From contig NC_087062.1 in the NCBI RefSeq assembly GCF_963678635.1, forward strand, positions 54,446,473-54,510,472: DNA of 64,000 nt, in the 5' to 3' direction. Below, piece after piece: positions 22,805 to 33,829 of the stretch. Numbering within the stretch: the stretch's first letter is position 1; the number at the start of each line of letters is the position of its first letter. Source of the DNA: Symsagittifera roscoffensis (Eukaryota; Xenacoelomorpha; Acoela; Convolutidae). Position numbers and translations under genes: made by a program. The notes beneath the pieces were generated by a model, which saw only the letters and a program-made list of their open reading frames with translations, was not told where the DNA came from and did not search any database.

Positions 22805-23965
22805 GGAAGGTGAATGATCCCGAGTTGGTGGTGTGTAACTTCCGGGGGCAACTGTAATCCAGGATGGGGGGAAACGTGAAGGCCCTATTGAGATGTATCC
22901 CAAGTTTTGGAATCTGAACCCCCTAACGGCGAACGGACAAGAAATCCTGAGAATCCCCGCGTGGAAAAATAGCTTCGAGTTGGTAAAAAGGGAGCTAGAA
23001 GCGACACTAGAGAAAGAAATCTTGCCCGCAACCATTTCCGAGCTTCCAACAGTCAGGAGAAGGACCCTGGGGATGAATGGCTCCCTGGTGGTCCCATTCC
23101 TTTTCGCAAGAGCTACGTTAGAGAGGCAGCAAGAGGAGTTCACATGTGGCTGGGACCCCGTGTTCATTGGGTATACAGCATACAGCAGCGGTCTACTTCC
23201 ACACCTGTGATATCAAGATAAACTCATGGACGACTCAAGCGAAAAAATGAGAGATTCAATGCCTCCAAAAGTCAAGGTGCGAGAGATCTTGAGAACGCTC
23301 AATCAGGCGAACTTGGCAAACGCATCACCGATATGGGACGATGGCAGGATGATTGTAGAAGAAGGGCACATCGCGCTGAAGGACGAGATGAAGTTTGCGA
23401 CAAGAAAGTACCGGGCGCCTTACGGACTAGAACAGGTGGAAATGAGACAAGAGGGGAAAGAGCTGGATGCGGCAGGCTTGTTATATGTGGCTCTGACGGA
23501 ATACAAGAAGCAAGATCCAGCGACACCCTCGCCCCTATCAGTAGGCACCCCTGGGGACAAATGAAGCGGCCCCGTAGAAGACCGATTCAGGAAGATACTT
23601 GAGAGAAGGCGAGCCGAGTCAGAGGGAGAAAGCATGGATGAAACTCTCGGTGGAACGGAGAGGAAATGGAAGTGGGGAATACGCCTGAGCCGAAACCAGC
23701 TGAGGAGGATTTCACCGCCCAGGAACTACTGCAGGACCTGAGCGGAGACGATTGGGCGGACACTTCCACGCCACCTCTGACCTCATCCCCTCGTAAGATC
23801 CTGGAACTACCATTGACAAGCGAGACTTCCAGAATGGGTATGATACTCTTGAGTACAGAAGAGAGACAGAAGAACACGTTTGAGGGGAACAAGAGCATGT
23901 TTCTAGGGACTTTGGATGAGAAAGCTTGGCGGGGAACCGGTATTGATGGGCACCGGGCTGGATGA
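22805..23965 (+). pseudogene. E1 ORF2, middle modules (first duplicate begins at 23125)
   Basis: 22893-23210 (KFWNLNPL ... RRRTLGMNGS) matches E2 39579-40424 at KLWNLRPV ... RRMLLGVTSP. 23226-23564 matches the later part of that E2 frame (VW/I-W-D-D, RMIVEEGHIAL). 23666-23965 matches E2 39121-39651 (STEERQKNTFEG / ESMRVSFLSTLPEE). Stops at 23208-23210 and 23562-23564 and a ~95-bp deletion near 23930 break the frame. No known domain is recognised. Confidence 0.55.
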
Positions 23966-24172
23966 AAAAGCAAGAAAGGAGTTGCTGAGCAAGATGATCA
24001 AGTTGAGGGGGACGAGACGGAAGACCAAGGATGATGAATGTAAAGACGGCTCTACTCTGAAGAAAAAAACTGATGATAAAATAAATAAAGTTAGAGGGGA
24101 GGATAAGATTAAGACTAGAAATATGATTAAAAGTACTAATATCCTCAAGGCTCGAGCAGGGGGGAGGCAAGG

Positions 24173-25287
24173 TTGGAAGGGTCAGACCGGGACAGAGAGA
24201 TCGAATCAGTGATGATAGTGACGACACCCCCAAGCAAAGGGATGAATCCTCGAAAGAGGAAATTGGAGATAGAGGAGTTGAGCAGCCCGTCGGTGGATGC
24301 TGTCTCGGAGAAGAACTTGAGGGAGACTGCCCCCATGATCCTAGCGCGTTGGAAGACGCCAGCCAACAAGAGTAGCTCCGAACCAAGGAGGCTAGCCGAA
24401 GTAGTGGAAGAGATAGAGGTCTCGACAAGTCTGGTAACGGAAGAAGACTTCAAACCTCAGAAGGCAGGCTCGAAAAAGGGTTCGACGAATGGACAAACTT
24501 GGGAAGTGGATATTGGCAAAGAATGGATATCGAGCGAATATCAGGATATTGGCAAACAAGTGACCAACGACCCTCTTGAGAAGAATGCGACAAGGAATAC
24601 GGCTGGACCTTGGTGGGTGGCCCTAGAGACGATGAAGGAATTGGAGGACTATCTGAAGAAGCTTGATCATGCGGTGTACCGCAAGCGTCGCAATTGGGCT
24701 ACTCAACAGAAAACCGAAGTCAACAAGTTAGAATTGGGAAGTTTGCTAAAGCAGAGATGAGAACATCTTCATCCTCATTGCCCCTGATGGCAAATCCCTT
24801 CGTTAGATCAGCGGGACAGCTGATGTTCGCGTGGAGCCTAGTGGGAGTAGAATTGGAGGTTGTGACTTCACGTGACAAATTGAAATTGGGCAACAAAAGC
24901 CTAGAAGTATATCAGATGCTGGTACAACACGTCGCGAGAGATAACTCCGGTTTGAGTCTGGCGAGAAGAAAAGTCAATTGTTTCTTGAGGTGGATAATGT
25001 CCGTAATGACTAATAGCACCGTCCAAGCGTGTCATAAGAAGGCTATGGTGAGCAAAACCATGGAGATAAGAGTCTCCACCGTCATACTGAACGTGTACCA
25101 GAGTACGGGGATCGAGAAGGAAGATGACTCGAGGCAATCTCTAGAGAATCATGGGAAACTTGATGAGATACGAAGATTCCGCACCAAGAAATTTGAAGAG
25201 GGGTATGATGTGCATCGCAACTTAGCCTTGGCTGAGGATTACTCGAGACCCAATAAGAGGGAGAGTATCAATACGTGTCTGGAGTGA
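24173..25287 (+). pseudogene. E1 ORF2 copy A, modules matching E2 38260-39088
   Basis: The frames 24173-24760 and 24694-25287 overlap by a frameshift. The first has a Ser/Lys/Glu-rich disordered region with APMILARWKT (E2: PPMILAGLTT). The second has a helical region LPLMANPFVRSAGQLMFAWS that aligns with the E2 AYLAYPCTGTDLQVRLAWC region. The function is unknown. Confidence 0.55.
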
Positions 25288-26454
25288 TGGGAATAGCGTA
25301 CAACCCTTTCTTGAATTCAGAGGCCGGGAACGCTCACAAGAATCACGAGGTGACGGAGCTGTTGAAGTTTTGGACGGAGAAGATAATCGTAATCGATTCA
25401 ATGGAGAGGGAGAAACCGAGCCTAGGCCTGCTGCTTGAGGCGACACCCAAGGTATTAAGCGTGCCGCGCTCGAACAAAAGAGTGGAATTAAGGATGGGGA
25501 ATGGAAATGGCATGATGACTACGAATTTGGGAACGGTTTGGAAATTACTGAGACCCTCCACGTGTCCACATCCCATGCGAGCTTGATTGAAGAAGTCACG
25601 GAGACATAACAGAAAGAGAGATAAGCGAGGTGCAGATAATGGCTGAGTGCTATACGAACACTACAGTGAATATAGCTACGGCGCTGGGGTTCTTTTCTAG
25701 AATGTTTAGTCTGCAATCACTGGAAATGCTGGAGTCTGAACACCATTTGGTGACGGCGTTGAGCGTGGAGTCGTGGCCGGGGGCGTTGCAAACCACCCAG
25801 AAACATATCAGAGGGTGGAAGATTGGTCTAGAGGCGGAGATGGGATTTCCCGTGAGCGAAGCTTATGGCCTGCCTCTAAATGCAAAGTCCTTAATGGGAT
25901 TAGTAATAGCCAACCTATTTGGTAGCCATTATCCATTGCACATGGCAATGGTGGAGGTATCCAGCCAAATGATACTAGTGGATAAGGCCTTCTCGGTATC
26001 CAAGTGCGTACGGTTGGCTCGAATATCACATCATTCACATAGGCTCTTGAGGAAGATCCTGGGAACGGTGCCAAGGGCACAAAGAGATGACTTGAGTGAG
26101 ATCTGGGGAGAAGAACTCTTGAGCTTGGGGGACGAAAACACGAGTGATTTTGAGAAACAGAATGCCATCGGGAAGCCGATGAAGAGTGTCCCAGCGCAAG
26201 AGGAAAACGATATGACGCACGAGAAAATGATGGAACTAGAGCCTCTGCTGGAAGCCTCGGGAGAACGAAATTTTCGAAAAATAGAGATTTCACATGGGGA
26301 ATGCCCATGCCCATACCCGGAGCATTCAAACCTTTGCTTAGTGCGGGATGTATAAGAAATTCAGTCGATCGGGTTACCCGAACATCAGCAGAAGGTGACC
26401 ATCTTGGTAGTAAGTACGATGTTGGCGTTACGGTGGATCGAGGAAAATGTAATG
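25275..26454 (+). pseudogene. E1 ORF2 copy A, C-terminal part interrupted by a LINE
   Basis: 25275-25586 ends at the CPHPMRA stop, then a ~240-bp deletion removes the CHCC motif kept in copy B. 25630-26355 is the central C-terminal module (ALGFFSRMFS, KCVRLARISHHSH, GEELLSLGDENTSDF), matching E2 36767-37290 (ALGFCSTTSS, KCVRLARMSERSYD, GEEFMRLNECNVSEF). The reading is cut at 26454-26465 by the LINE and resumes at 29579. Confidence 0.6.
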
Positions 26455-26465
26455 AATTATAGGGA
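26455..26465. repeat. LINE target-site duplication, left copy
   Basis: AATTATAGGGA matches 29579-29589 exactly. The uninterrupted copy B at ~33379-33391 reads GAAATATAGGGAG, confirming the original site. Confidence 0.9.
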
Positions 26466-26503
26466 ATTGTTGTTGTAGTTGCCTCTCGCCGGGGCCCTAC
26501 ATT

Positions 26504-27137
26504 GTGGGGTGTACCCCCGGCCAGGTCAATGAAACGGGCGGCTTCCACCGGGTTTTTCCAACGGGCAGTGAGGGGGAGGTTAGTGGGGTTTGTGGGGCAC
26601 TGGAACAGGTGGGCAGTCGTGTGGGGGGCTGTATGGCAGAGGGGACAGGAGGACCCTTGGTCTGGTTCGAGCCTGGCCCGGTACGACAACAGGTGTAGAC
26701 TGTAGCCGGACCGAAGTGGGCTGAGGGTCCTCCGAGTACGTCTGGGTAGGGTCTTCTCCTCTCGGACGTTGACAGGAGGGGGTCTTGTACCGAGGACTCC
26801 AGACGGTGGATACGACTGGGTTGTCGTCGCCACCGTCTCTGTGTGCACAGTTTTCAGGAGCCGTCGGTACTCCTTCGTTGGTAGCGGCAGGTCAACGCCT
26901 TCGAGGAGGTGTTCCAGACGGGGGGCATGGGCAGAGACTAGTGTGGGTTTCATTTTGCGGGGGGAGGAGGTTTCTCGAGGAGTCTCTGACCAGGGTGTTC
27001 GGGGAGGTGGCAAGCCAAGAGATGTTGTGTTGCAAGCATTGTCGTGTGGGCTTTCACCGGGAGCACCTGCGTCTCTTCGTGTAGGTGGCTTTGGGGGGCC
27101 ATTAGATGGTCCCGGTGGCGACCCGCAGAGCCGCGTT
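26504..27137 (-). pseudogene. LINE ORF, C-terminal region with CCHC zinc motif
   Basis: The piece near 26950-27110 has LHEETQVLPVKAH followed by HP, typical of the region after RT in Jockey/CR1-like LINEs. A frameshift leads to TLSPLRSGYS and CPLCHTAPHTTAHLFQC (CX2CX8HX3C-type), then W..P.EAA.F. Two frame changes separate it from RT. Confidence 0.8.
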
Positions 27138-28295
27138 TTAGATGGTCTGCAGACGCTTGACACTGGTCTCGGATGCGACTGTAGACCAAACTGGGGCCGC
27201 GTATTCGAGACGAGGCCTGACCAAGGCTTTGAAGGTCACAAGTAGCGTTTCCGTGTCCTGACCCCAGTCCGTGCCTGCCAAGGCCTTCATGGCGTTGACC
27301 GCCCTGGAGGCGTTGGAGGCAGCGACCCTGCAATGTTCCCCGAACTTGAACATCGGGTCAAACCTGACACCAAGTACTTTGGGGTGTTCTTCCAACTTGA
27401 GCGGGATATCTGCCACCGTCAAGTGTGGTTGTACGTTGTATTCCTTGGTGTCAGGCGTTAGTAATGTTACAGCGCATTTTCCGGGGGAGAGTGCGAGTTT
27501 GAGGGATTGAAAGTAGGACGTTAGGGAGTCCAGGTATGGCTGCAACTTAGCGGTGATGATATTGATCTTCGGCCCGCTGGCCCAGGGCGTCACGTCGTCT
27601 GCGTAGCTCACCACGTTTACACCCTCGGGAGGGGAGGGGAGGGAGCCAACGTAGGAGTTAAACAGAGTCGGTGATATGACTGAGCCTTGCGGAACACCTG
27701 TTCGGACAATTCTGGCGGGTGATGTCTCACCGCAGAACAGGGTGCGTGCTTGGCGGCCGGTCAGGCACCCTGAGAGCCAGCGGGTCAGCGTAGGGGGTAG
27801 TGAAGTTCTGCTCAATTTCTCCAGCAGGGTGCGGTGACATACCATATCAAAGGCCTTGGAAAGGTCTAATGTCACCAGTACCGTGCGTTCTGCCGGTTTC
27901 TTTTGGTTGAAACCGTCGGCGACCGCGCTGGAGATTTCGAGCAGGGCAGTTGTGGTTGAGTGGAGGGGGCGGAAGCCGTGTTGGTGTGGTTCTGGGGTCT
28001 GGAGGTATTCGTGCCATCGGGCAGTTTGGGACTTCCTGAGGATCATCTCGATTTTGTTGTTGAGGAGTGGCAAGTCTGGGGATGTGGGGTTGTTTGTCCT
28101 CAGGGCATCGCGTTGGCTGGTGAGCTTGGCCGCTTCTGGCGGTAGGCCTAGAGTGCTCGTTGGGCGACGGCCAGACGGGATTTGGTGCTTGGCTGCCTTG
28201 TTTACGATCTCGCGGAACAACCTTTCTCCTTTGTAGGGATCGGGCTGCTCCTCGAGAGACGCGAACGCAGCTTCTGTTTCCGACTTGAAGCCGTC
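27138..28295 (-). pseudogene. LINE reverse transcriptase, N-terminal part deleted
   Basis: RT primes on nicked target DNA. It shows GFRPLHSTTTALLEIS, motif A VTLDLSKAFDMV, motif B GVPQGSVISPTLFN and motif C VSYADDVTPWASG. The usual ~150 residues between the endonuclease-RT linker and GFRP are missing: the text jumps from KSQTARWHEYL directly to HQHGFRP. In-frame stops lie at its start (28296-28298, TAG) and end (27138-27140, TAA after QTI). Confidence 0.9.
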
Positions 28296-28997
28296 CTAGT
28301 CCGCGCGGAGGAAGTTTGTGAAGGTCTTGTTCGGGGCTGGAATTGTCAGGGGACTGGTTGATAGTCGGATGATGACTGGCAGGTGGTCGGAGCTCAGCGT
28401 GGTTTCCGTCTCCCAGCTCAGTTTCGACAGGAGATCTTCTGAGGCAAGGGATACGTCAGGAGAGGTTGCCTGGCCCGAAGTTGGCATACGGGTCGCTGTG
28501 GGTGTGTTCATCGTTCCAAAGCTCGATGCCTCAATTTCGTCGGCTAGGGTCTCTCCGCGCGAGTCCTGAATGGACGAGCACCAAAGGGGGTCGTGTGCGT
28601 TGATGTCGCCCAGTATCAGGGAGCATCTAGTCTCGAGGAAAGGGGTCAATGAGGGGGTGAAGTTCGAGGGGCAGCTACTGCATGGGGGGATGTACACGTT
28701 TCTTATTGTGAGCACCTCGTTTAGGAGTGGGATTTGAATCGATTGGTGTTCTAGGGGCTCGCCAGGAGGTGTGTTCTCGTCCACAGGGGTGAAAGGGATT
28801 GTGTGGTGCACGAGAAACATAAGTCCTCCGGCGGCTCCGCTTCCTCGGTCCTTTCGGACTATAGTGTAGTCTTCAAAGACTGGGTCTTTCCCTTTGGCGG
28901 TGAGCTTTGTCTCCTGCAAGGCGGCCACTTTGATCTTACGGGTACGGAGAAAACGGCTCAGTTCTGTTGTTTTGTTCCGTATCCCGTTGCAATTTAG
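28296..28997 (-). pseudogene. LINE AP-type endonuclease
   Basis: The endonuclease nicks the target DNA. Conserved catalytic motifs are visible: ALQETKL (metal-binding Glu), LILGDINAHDPLW (Asp/Asn) and SSDHLPVIIRL (final Asp-His). It follows directly, in frame, from the PHD frame after the stop at 28998-29000; the residues LNCNGIRNK mark the usual start of the domain. Confidence 0.9.
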
Positions 28998-29578
28998 TTA
29001 CAGGAACGTCAGTGGCTCTGCCTTCGGTCGTCGGGGTCGTGGATTTGGAGGTGGGATGGGATCTCGTTTGGTGGGGTGGGGTGGTGTAGTGGGGGTTGGA
29101 GGGTCGACAGTCTGGGTGGTTGCTTGGGAGGGTGTGGGTGCACTGAAAGGCGTGACTGGTGGACACCTCGGGCAGACGTAGTCCTTGTGCCATTCGGCCA
29201 CAGTCCGAAGGCCGCTGCACCGCTGGTGAATCCAAGTTCCGCAGCAGTGGCACCATACGGTGGTGCCGCCTCCCCAGGTTTCAGTGCACACCGTGCAGGG
29301 GGATTTCAGTGTCTGAGGGCGTCTGGGTGGTCCAGGGTTTGGCTCGACGCCGGCTCTTAGTAGGAGGGTGCGGATCAGACTCGCCAGCTTAGGCTGATCC
29401 GATAACAAAAACCCGGCCGAGGGTCCCACGCATGGGCGCCCGGTGAGAGGAGTTTGACGTTGGTCTGCTGGTAGCAGAGGTCGGGTCGTCGCTCCCGATC
29501 CAGAAAGTTTGCAACCGGAGTCCTCGTAGTCCTCTGGTTGTTGGTCCCACCGCAAAAAGGCTCTCTCCTTCCGGGACC
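28998..29578 (-). pseudogene. LINE ORF start: 2A-like motif and PHD finger
   Basis: The frame contains GVEPNPGP (29329-29351), which resembles the 2A ribosome-skipping motif DxExNPGP except that the Asp position is Gly. A PHD finger follows: CTVC, CHCC, H, C, CPRC (Cys4-His-Cys3), then a Pro/Thr-rich linker. 2A-like motifs near PHD fingers are known in some invertebrate LINEs. A TAA at 28998-29000 separates it from the endonuclease, which continues in the same frame. Confidence 0.8.
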
Positions 29579-29589
29579 AATTATAGGGA
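29579..29589. repeat. LINE target-site duplication, right copy
   Basis: AATTATAGGGA, exact repeat of 26455-26465. The E1 ORF2 sequence resumes directly after it (GTCGAAGACACC). Confidence 0.9.
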
Positions 29590-29753
29590 GTCGAAGACAC
29601 CAACGGCGGAATTGATATACGCTATAGATTACAGCAGGAGACTTGAGTTGTTTGAGACTGTGTGCAAGGTATTTGCCATACCAATGGAAGTCAGGCACGT
29701 ATAGAGCCGTATTAGGTTCTTTCCGTGGTTTCGAGCGACGTTGACATCTTGGT
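29590..29753 (+). pseudogene. E1 ORF2 copy A, continuation after the LINE
   Basis: This matches 33392-33556 of copy B (GAAGACACCAACGGCGGAAT ... GTTGACATCTTGG) with several substitutions, including a stop near 29702. It ends at the duplication junction 29753/29754. Confidence 0.75.
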
Positions 29754-29935
29754 GGCAGCAAGAGGAGTTCACCGGTGGCTGGGACCCCGTGTTCATTGGG
29801 TATACAGCAGCGGTCTACTTCCACACCTGTGATATCAAGATAAACTCACGGACGACTCAAGCGAAGAAAATGAGAGGCTCAATGCCTCCAAAGTTCGAGG
29901 TGCGAGAGATCTTGTGAACGCTCAATCAGGCCAAC

Positions 29936-30661
29936 TTGGAAAACGCATCACCGATATGGGATGATGGCAGGATGATTGTAGAAGAAGGGCATATCGCGCT
30001 GAAGGACAAGATGAATTTTGCGACAAGAAAGTACCGGGCGCCTTACGGACTAGAACAGGTGGAAATGAGACAAGAGGGGAAAGAGCTGGATGCGGCAGGC
30101 TTGTTATATGTGGCTCTGACGGAATACAAGAAGCAAGATCCAGCGACACCCTCGCTCCTATCAGTAGGCACCCATGGGGACAAAAGAAGCGGCCCCATAG
30201 AAGACCGATTCAGGAAGATACTTGAGAGAAGGCGAGCCGAGTCAGAGGGAGAAAGCATGGATGAAACTCTCAGTGAAACGGGAGAGGAAATGGAAGTGGG
30301 GAATACACCTGAGCCGAAACCAGCTGAGGAGGACTTCACCGCCCAGGAACTACTGCAGGACCTGAGCGGAGACGATTGGTCGGGCACTACCACGCCACCA
30401 CTGACCTCATCCCCTCGTAAGAACCTGGAACTACCATTGACAAGCGATATTTCCAATATGGGTATGATACTCTTGAGTACAGAAGAGAGACAGAAGAACA
30501 CGTTTGAGGGGAACAAGAGCATGTTTCTAGGGACTCTGGATGAGAAGGCTTGGCCGGATTTCTTGAGTGAATTTAATCCTGAGACGAAGAGTGAGACCAC
30601 GCTAGATAACTTCAAGGAAGAACTGTGGAACACGGTGGTCAAGTTCGGGAACCGGTGTTGA
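29936..30661 (+). pseudogene. E1 ORF2 copy B, middle modules in one frame
   Basis: This 241-codon frame joins modules that are split in copy A (23226-23564 and 23666-23965), supporting the view that ORF2 was one long ORF. It reads SPIWDDGRMIVEEGHIAL, then an acidic stretch, then STEERQKNTFEGNKSMFLGT. It ends in a stop where ~50 bp present in copy A are missing. The upstream stop near 29914-29916 shows that 29936 is not a true start. Confidence 0.6.
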
Positions 30662-30789
30662 TGGGCAAGTTGAGGGGGACGAGACGGAAGACCAAGGATG
30701 ATGAATGTAAAAACAGCTCTACTCTGAAGAAAAAAACTGATGAAAAAATAATTAAAGTTTAAGGGGAGGATAAGATTAAGACTAGTAAT

Positions 30790-32252
30790 ATGATTAAAAG
30801 TACTAATATCCTTAAGGCTCGAGCAGGGGGGAGGCAAGAGTTGGAAGGGTCAGACCGGGACAGAGAGATCGAATCAGTGATGATAGTGACGACACCCCCA
30901 AGCAAAGGGATGATGTCTCGAAAGAGGAAATTGGAGATAGAGTTGAGCAGCCCGTCGGTATATGCTGTCTCGGAGAAGAACATGAGGGAGACTGCCCCCA
31001 TGATCCTAGCGCGTTGGAAGACGGCAGCCTACAAGAGTAGCTCCGAACCAAGGAGGCTAGCATTAGTAGTGGAAGATATAGAGGTCTCGACAAGTCTGGT
31101 AACGGAAGAAGATTTCAAACCTCAGAAGGCAGGCTCGAAAAAGGGTTCGACGAATGGACAAACTTGGGAAGTGGATATTGGCAAAGAATGGATATCGAGC
31201 GAGTATCAGGCTATTGGCAAACAAGTGACCAACGACCCTCTTGAGAAGAATGCGACAAGGAATACGGCTGGACCTTGGTGGGTGGCCCTAGAGACGATGA
31301 AGGAATTGGAGGACTATCTGAAGAAGCTTGATCATGGGGTGTACCGCAATCGTCGCAATTGGGCTACTCAACAGAAAGCCGAAGTCAACAAGTTAGAATT
31401 GGGAAGTCAATTAAAGCAGAGATGAGAACATCTTCGTCCTCATTGCCCCTGATGGCAAATCCGTTCGTTAGAACAGCGGGACAGCTGATGTTTGCGTGGA
31501 GCCTAGTGGGAGTAGAATTGGAGGTATTGACTTCACGTGACAATTTGAAATTGGGCAACAAAAGCCTAGAAGTCTATCAGATGCTGGTACAACACGTCGC
31601 GAGAGATAACTCCGGTTTGAGTCTGGCGAGAAGAAAAGTCACTTGTTTCTTGAGGTGGTTAATGTCCGTAATGACTAATAGCACCGTCCAAGCGTGTCAT
31701 AAGAAGGCTATGGTGAGCAAAACCATGGAGATAAGAGTCTCCACCGTCATACTGAACGTGTACCAGAGTACGGGGATCGAGACGGAAGATGACTCGAGGC
31801 AATCCCTAGAGAATCATGGAAAACTTGATGAGATACGAAGATTCCACACCAAGAAATTTGAAGAGGGGCATGATGTGCATCGCAACTTATCCTTGGCTGA
31901 GGATTACTCGAGACCCAATAAGAAGGGAGAGTATCAATACGTGTCTGGAGTGATGGGAATAGCGTCTAACCCTTTCTTGATTTCAGAGGCCGGGAACGCT
32001 CACAGGAATCACGAGGTGACGGAGCTGTTGAAGTTTTGGCCGGAGAGGATAATCGTAATCGATTCAATGGAGAGGGAGAAACCGAGCCTAGGCCTGCTGC
32101 TTGAGGCGACACCCAAGGTGATAAGCGTGCCGCGCTGGAACAAAAGAGTGGAATTAAGGATGGGGAATAGAAATGGCATGATGACTACGATTTTGGGAAC
32201 GGTTTGGAAATTACTGAGACCCTCCTGGTGTCCACATCCCATGCGAGCTTGA
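30790..32252 (+). pseudogene. E1 ORF2 copy B, helical modules
   Basis: The frames 30790-31425 and 31359-32252 overlap by a frameshift near 31400. The second is 297 codons long and covers what copy A splits into 24694-25287 and 25275-25586, again showing a continuous ancestral frame. Motifs: PPSKGMMSRKRK, APMILARWKT, LPLMANPFVR, KPSLGLLLEATPKV (E2: PKLGIVLEE) and SWCPHP (identical in E2 at ~37668). Confidence 0.6.
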
Positions 32253-32272
32253 TTGAAGAAGTCACGGAATGA

Positions 32273-33829
32273 GTGAGGCCAGCACCAACAAAAGATGAGG
32301 ATCTGGGAACGTTGGACGTAATACACAAATTGATCCTACCACAGAATAAAGAGTCAGGCGAAGCAACGAGCAAGCTGGGATCATTAAAGAAGTTGGAACC
32401 TGGTAGCTGTCTTGACTTGACGTGCGGAGGCGGAGGGCACACCTGTGATGGACGATCATGTGTCAGAATACAATCTTTCCAGAGAGAAGACCTAGTCGCT
32501 TGGTTTGGTGACATAACAGAAAGAGAGATAAGCGAGGTGCAGATAATGGCTGAGTGCTATACGAACACTACAGTGAATATAGCTACGGCGCTGGGGTTCT
32601 TTTCTAGAATGTTTAGTCTGCAATCACTGGAAATGCTGGAGTCTGAACACCATTTGGTGACGGCGTTGAGCGTGGAGTCGTGGCCGGGGGCGTTGCAAAC
32701 CACCCAGAAACATATCAGAGGGTGGAAGATTGGTCTAGAGGCGGAGATGGGATTTCCCGTGAGCGAAGCTTATGGCCTGCCTGCAAATGCAAAGTCCTTA
32801 ATGGGATTAGTAATAGCCAACCTATGTGGGAGCCATTATCCATTTCACATGGCAATGGTGGAGGTATCCAGCCAAATGATACTAGTGGATAAGGCCTTCT
32901 CGGTACCCAAGTGCGTACGACTGTCTCGAATATCACATCATTCACATAGGCTCTTGAGGAATATCCTGGGAACGGTGCCAAGGGCACAAAGAGATGACTT
33001 GAGTGAGATCTGGGGAGAAGAACTCTTGAGCTTGGGGGACGAAAACACGAGTGATTTTGAGAAACATAATGCCATCGGGAAGCCGATAAATAGTGTTCCA
33101 GCGCAGGAGGAAAACGATATGACGCACGAGAAAATGATGGAACTAGAGCCTCTGCTGGAAGTCTCGGGAGAACGCAATCTTCGAAACATAGAGAATACAC
33201 ATGGGGAATGCCCATGCCATTGCTTGGCGCAGACAGTGTGGTACCCGGAGCATTCAAACCTTTGCTTAGTGCGGGATGTAGAAGAAATTCGGTCAATCGG
33301 GTTACCCGAACATCAGCAGAAGTTGACCATCTTGGTAGTAAGTACGATGTTGGCGTTACGGTGGATCGAGGAAAATGTAATGAAATATAGGGAGGCGAAG
33401 ACACCAACGGCGGAATCGATATACGCTATAGATCACAGCAGGAGACTTGAGTTGTTTGAGACTGTGTGCAAGGTATTCGCCATACCAATGGAAGTCAGGC
33501 ACGTATGGAGCCGTATCAGGTTCTTTCCGTGGTTTCGAGCGACGTTGACATCTTGGTTGTACATGGCGACGAAGGATCACATGAAGAAATATCAGAAGGA
33601 ATATCGACAGTTCCTGGCAGAAATAGGACCGGAAGCCTTCAAGAGACCTCTGCTGACCCATCGAAATGCGACTACGACAGGTTGGAAAAGAGTCGGTAGG
33701 GTATCTAGAGATAATACCAAAGCAAGAGAATCGATACTGGAGGAGGACTTGGCGAAGAACGTGAGCTTGAGCCTGCACAATTCCTTTTGCTTGAACAGGG
33801 AATTAAAAGTGAAGGGTTTACCGAATTAG
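32273..33829 (+). pseudogene. E1 ORF2 C-terminal module, 518 open codons
   Basis: The longest open piece of E1 ORF2. Residues 46-63 carry C-x9-H-x-C-x4-C (C46, H56, C58, C63), matched in E2 at 37420-37473, a likely zinc site. Further on: ATALGFFSRMFSLQSLE, a helical region with KCVRLSRISHHSH, GEELLSLGDENTSDF, a second Cys/His cluster ECPCHC near residue 315, and FFPWFRATLTSW near 420. The stop at 33827-33829 probably ends ORF2, since the polypurine tract follows ~590 bp later. The first codon is GTG and lies just after a frameshift, so the true start is upstream. No known family recognised. Confidence 0.65.

Larger units (their letters stand above)
26466..29578 (-). mobile_element. LINE (non-LTR retrotransposon), internally deleted, inserted in E1 ORF2
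   Basis: Minus-strand element flanked by perfect 11-bp copies of AATTATAGGGA (26455-26465 and 29579-29589). Copy B of the duplication (33375-33400) lacks the insertion. The 3' end on the minus strand finishes in CTACAACAACAATTCC, a short CAA-type tail. Coding order: 2A-like motif, PHD finger, AP endonuclease, RT with YADD, C-terminal CCHC. The RT N-terminal part is missing, and three stops plus frameshifts make it inactive. The layout resembles CR1/Jockey-like groups; I cannot fix the family by eye. Confidence 0.92.
23125..29753 (+). repeat. Copy A of a ~3.8-kb ORF2 duplication, carrying the LINE
   Basis: From GGCAGCAAGAGGAGTTCAC at 23125 the sequence is repeated from 29754. Copy A ends with ...GTTGACATCTTGG at 29752. 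Copy A contains the LINE (26466-29578), which copy B lacks. Without it copy A is ~3.5 kb; it lacks ~240 bp (around 25583) and ~95 bp (around 23930) present in copy B, but keeps ~50 bp near 23950-24000 that B lost. Confidence 0.9.
29754..33556 (+). repeat. Copy B of the ~3.8-kb ORF2 duplication
   Basis: It repeats 23125-26454 plus 29590-29752 in direct orientation and has no LINE. Scattered substitutions and three larger indels separate the copies, so the duplication is not brand new, or it came from recombination between different family members. Confidence 0.9.

Noticed and set aside
25808..27163. 451-codon minus-strand ORF
   Set aside because: Its first part is the LINE C-terminus in mixed frames, and the rest is the antisense strand of E1 ORF2. 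A matching antisense ORF in copy B (32715-33407) is the same shadow.
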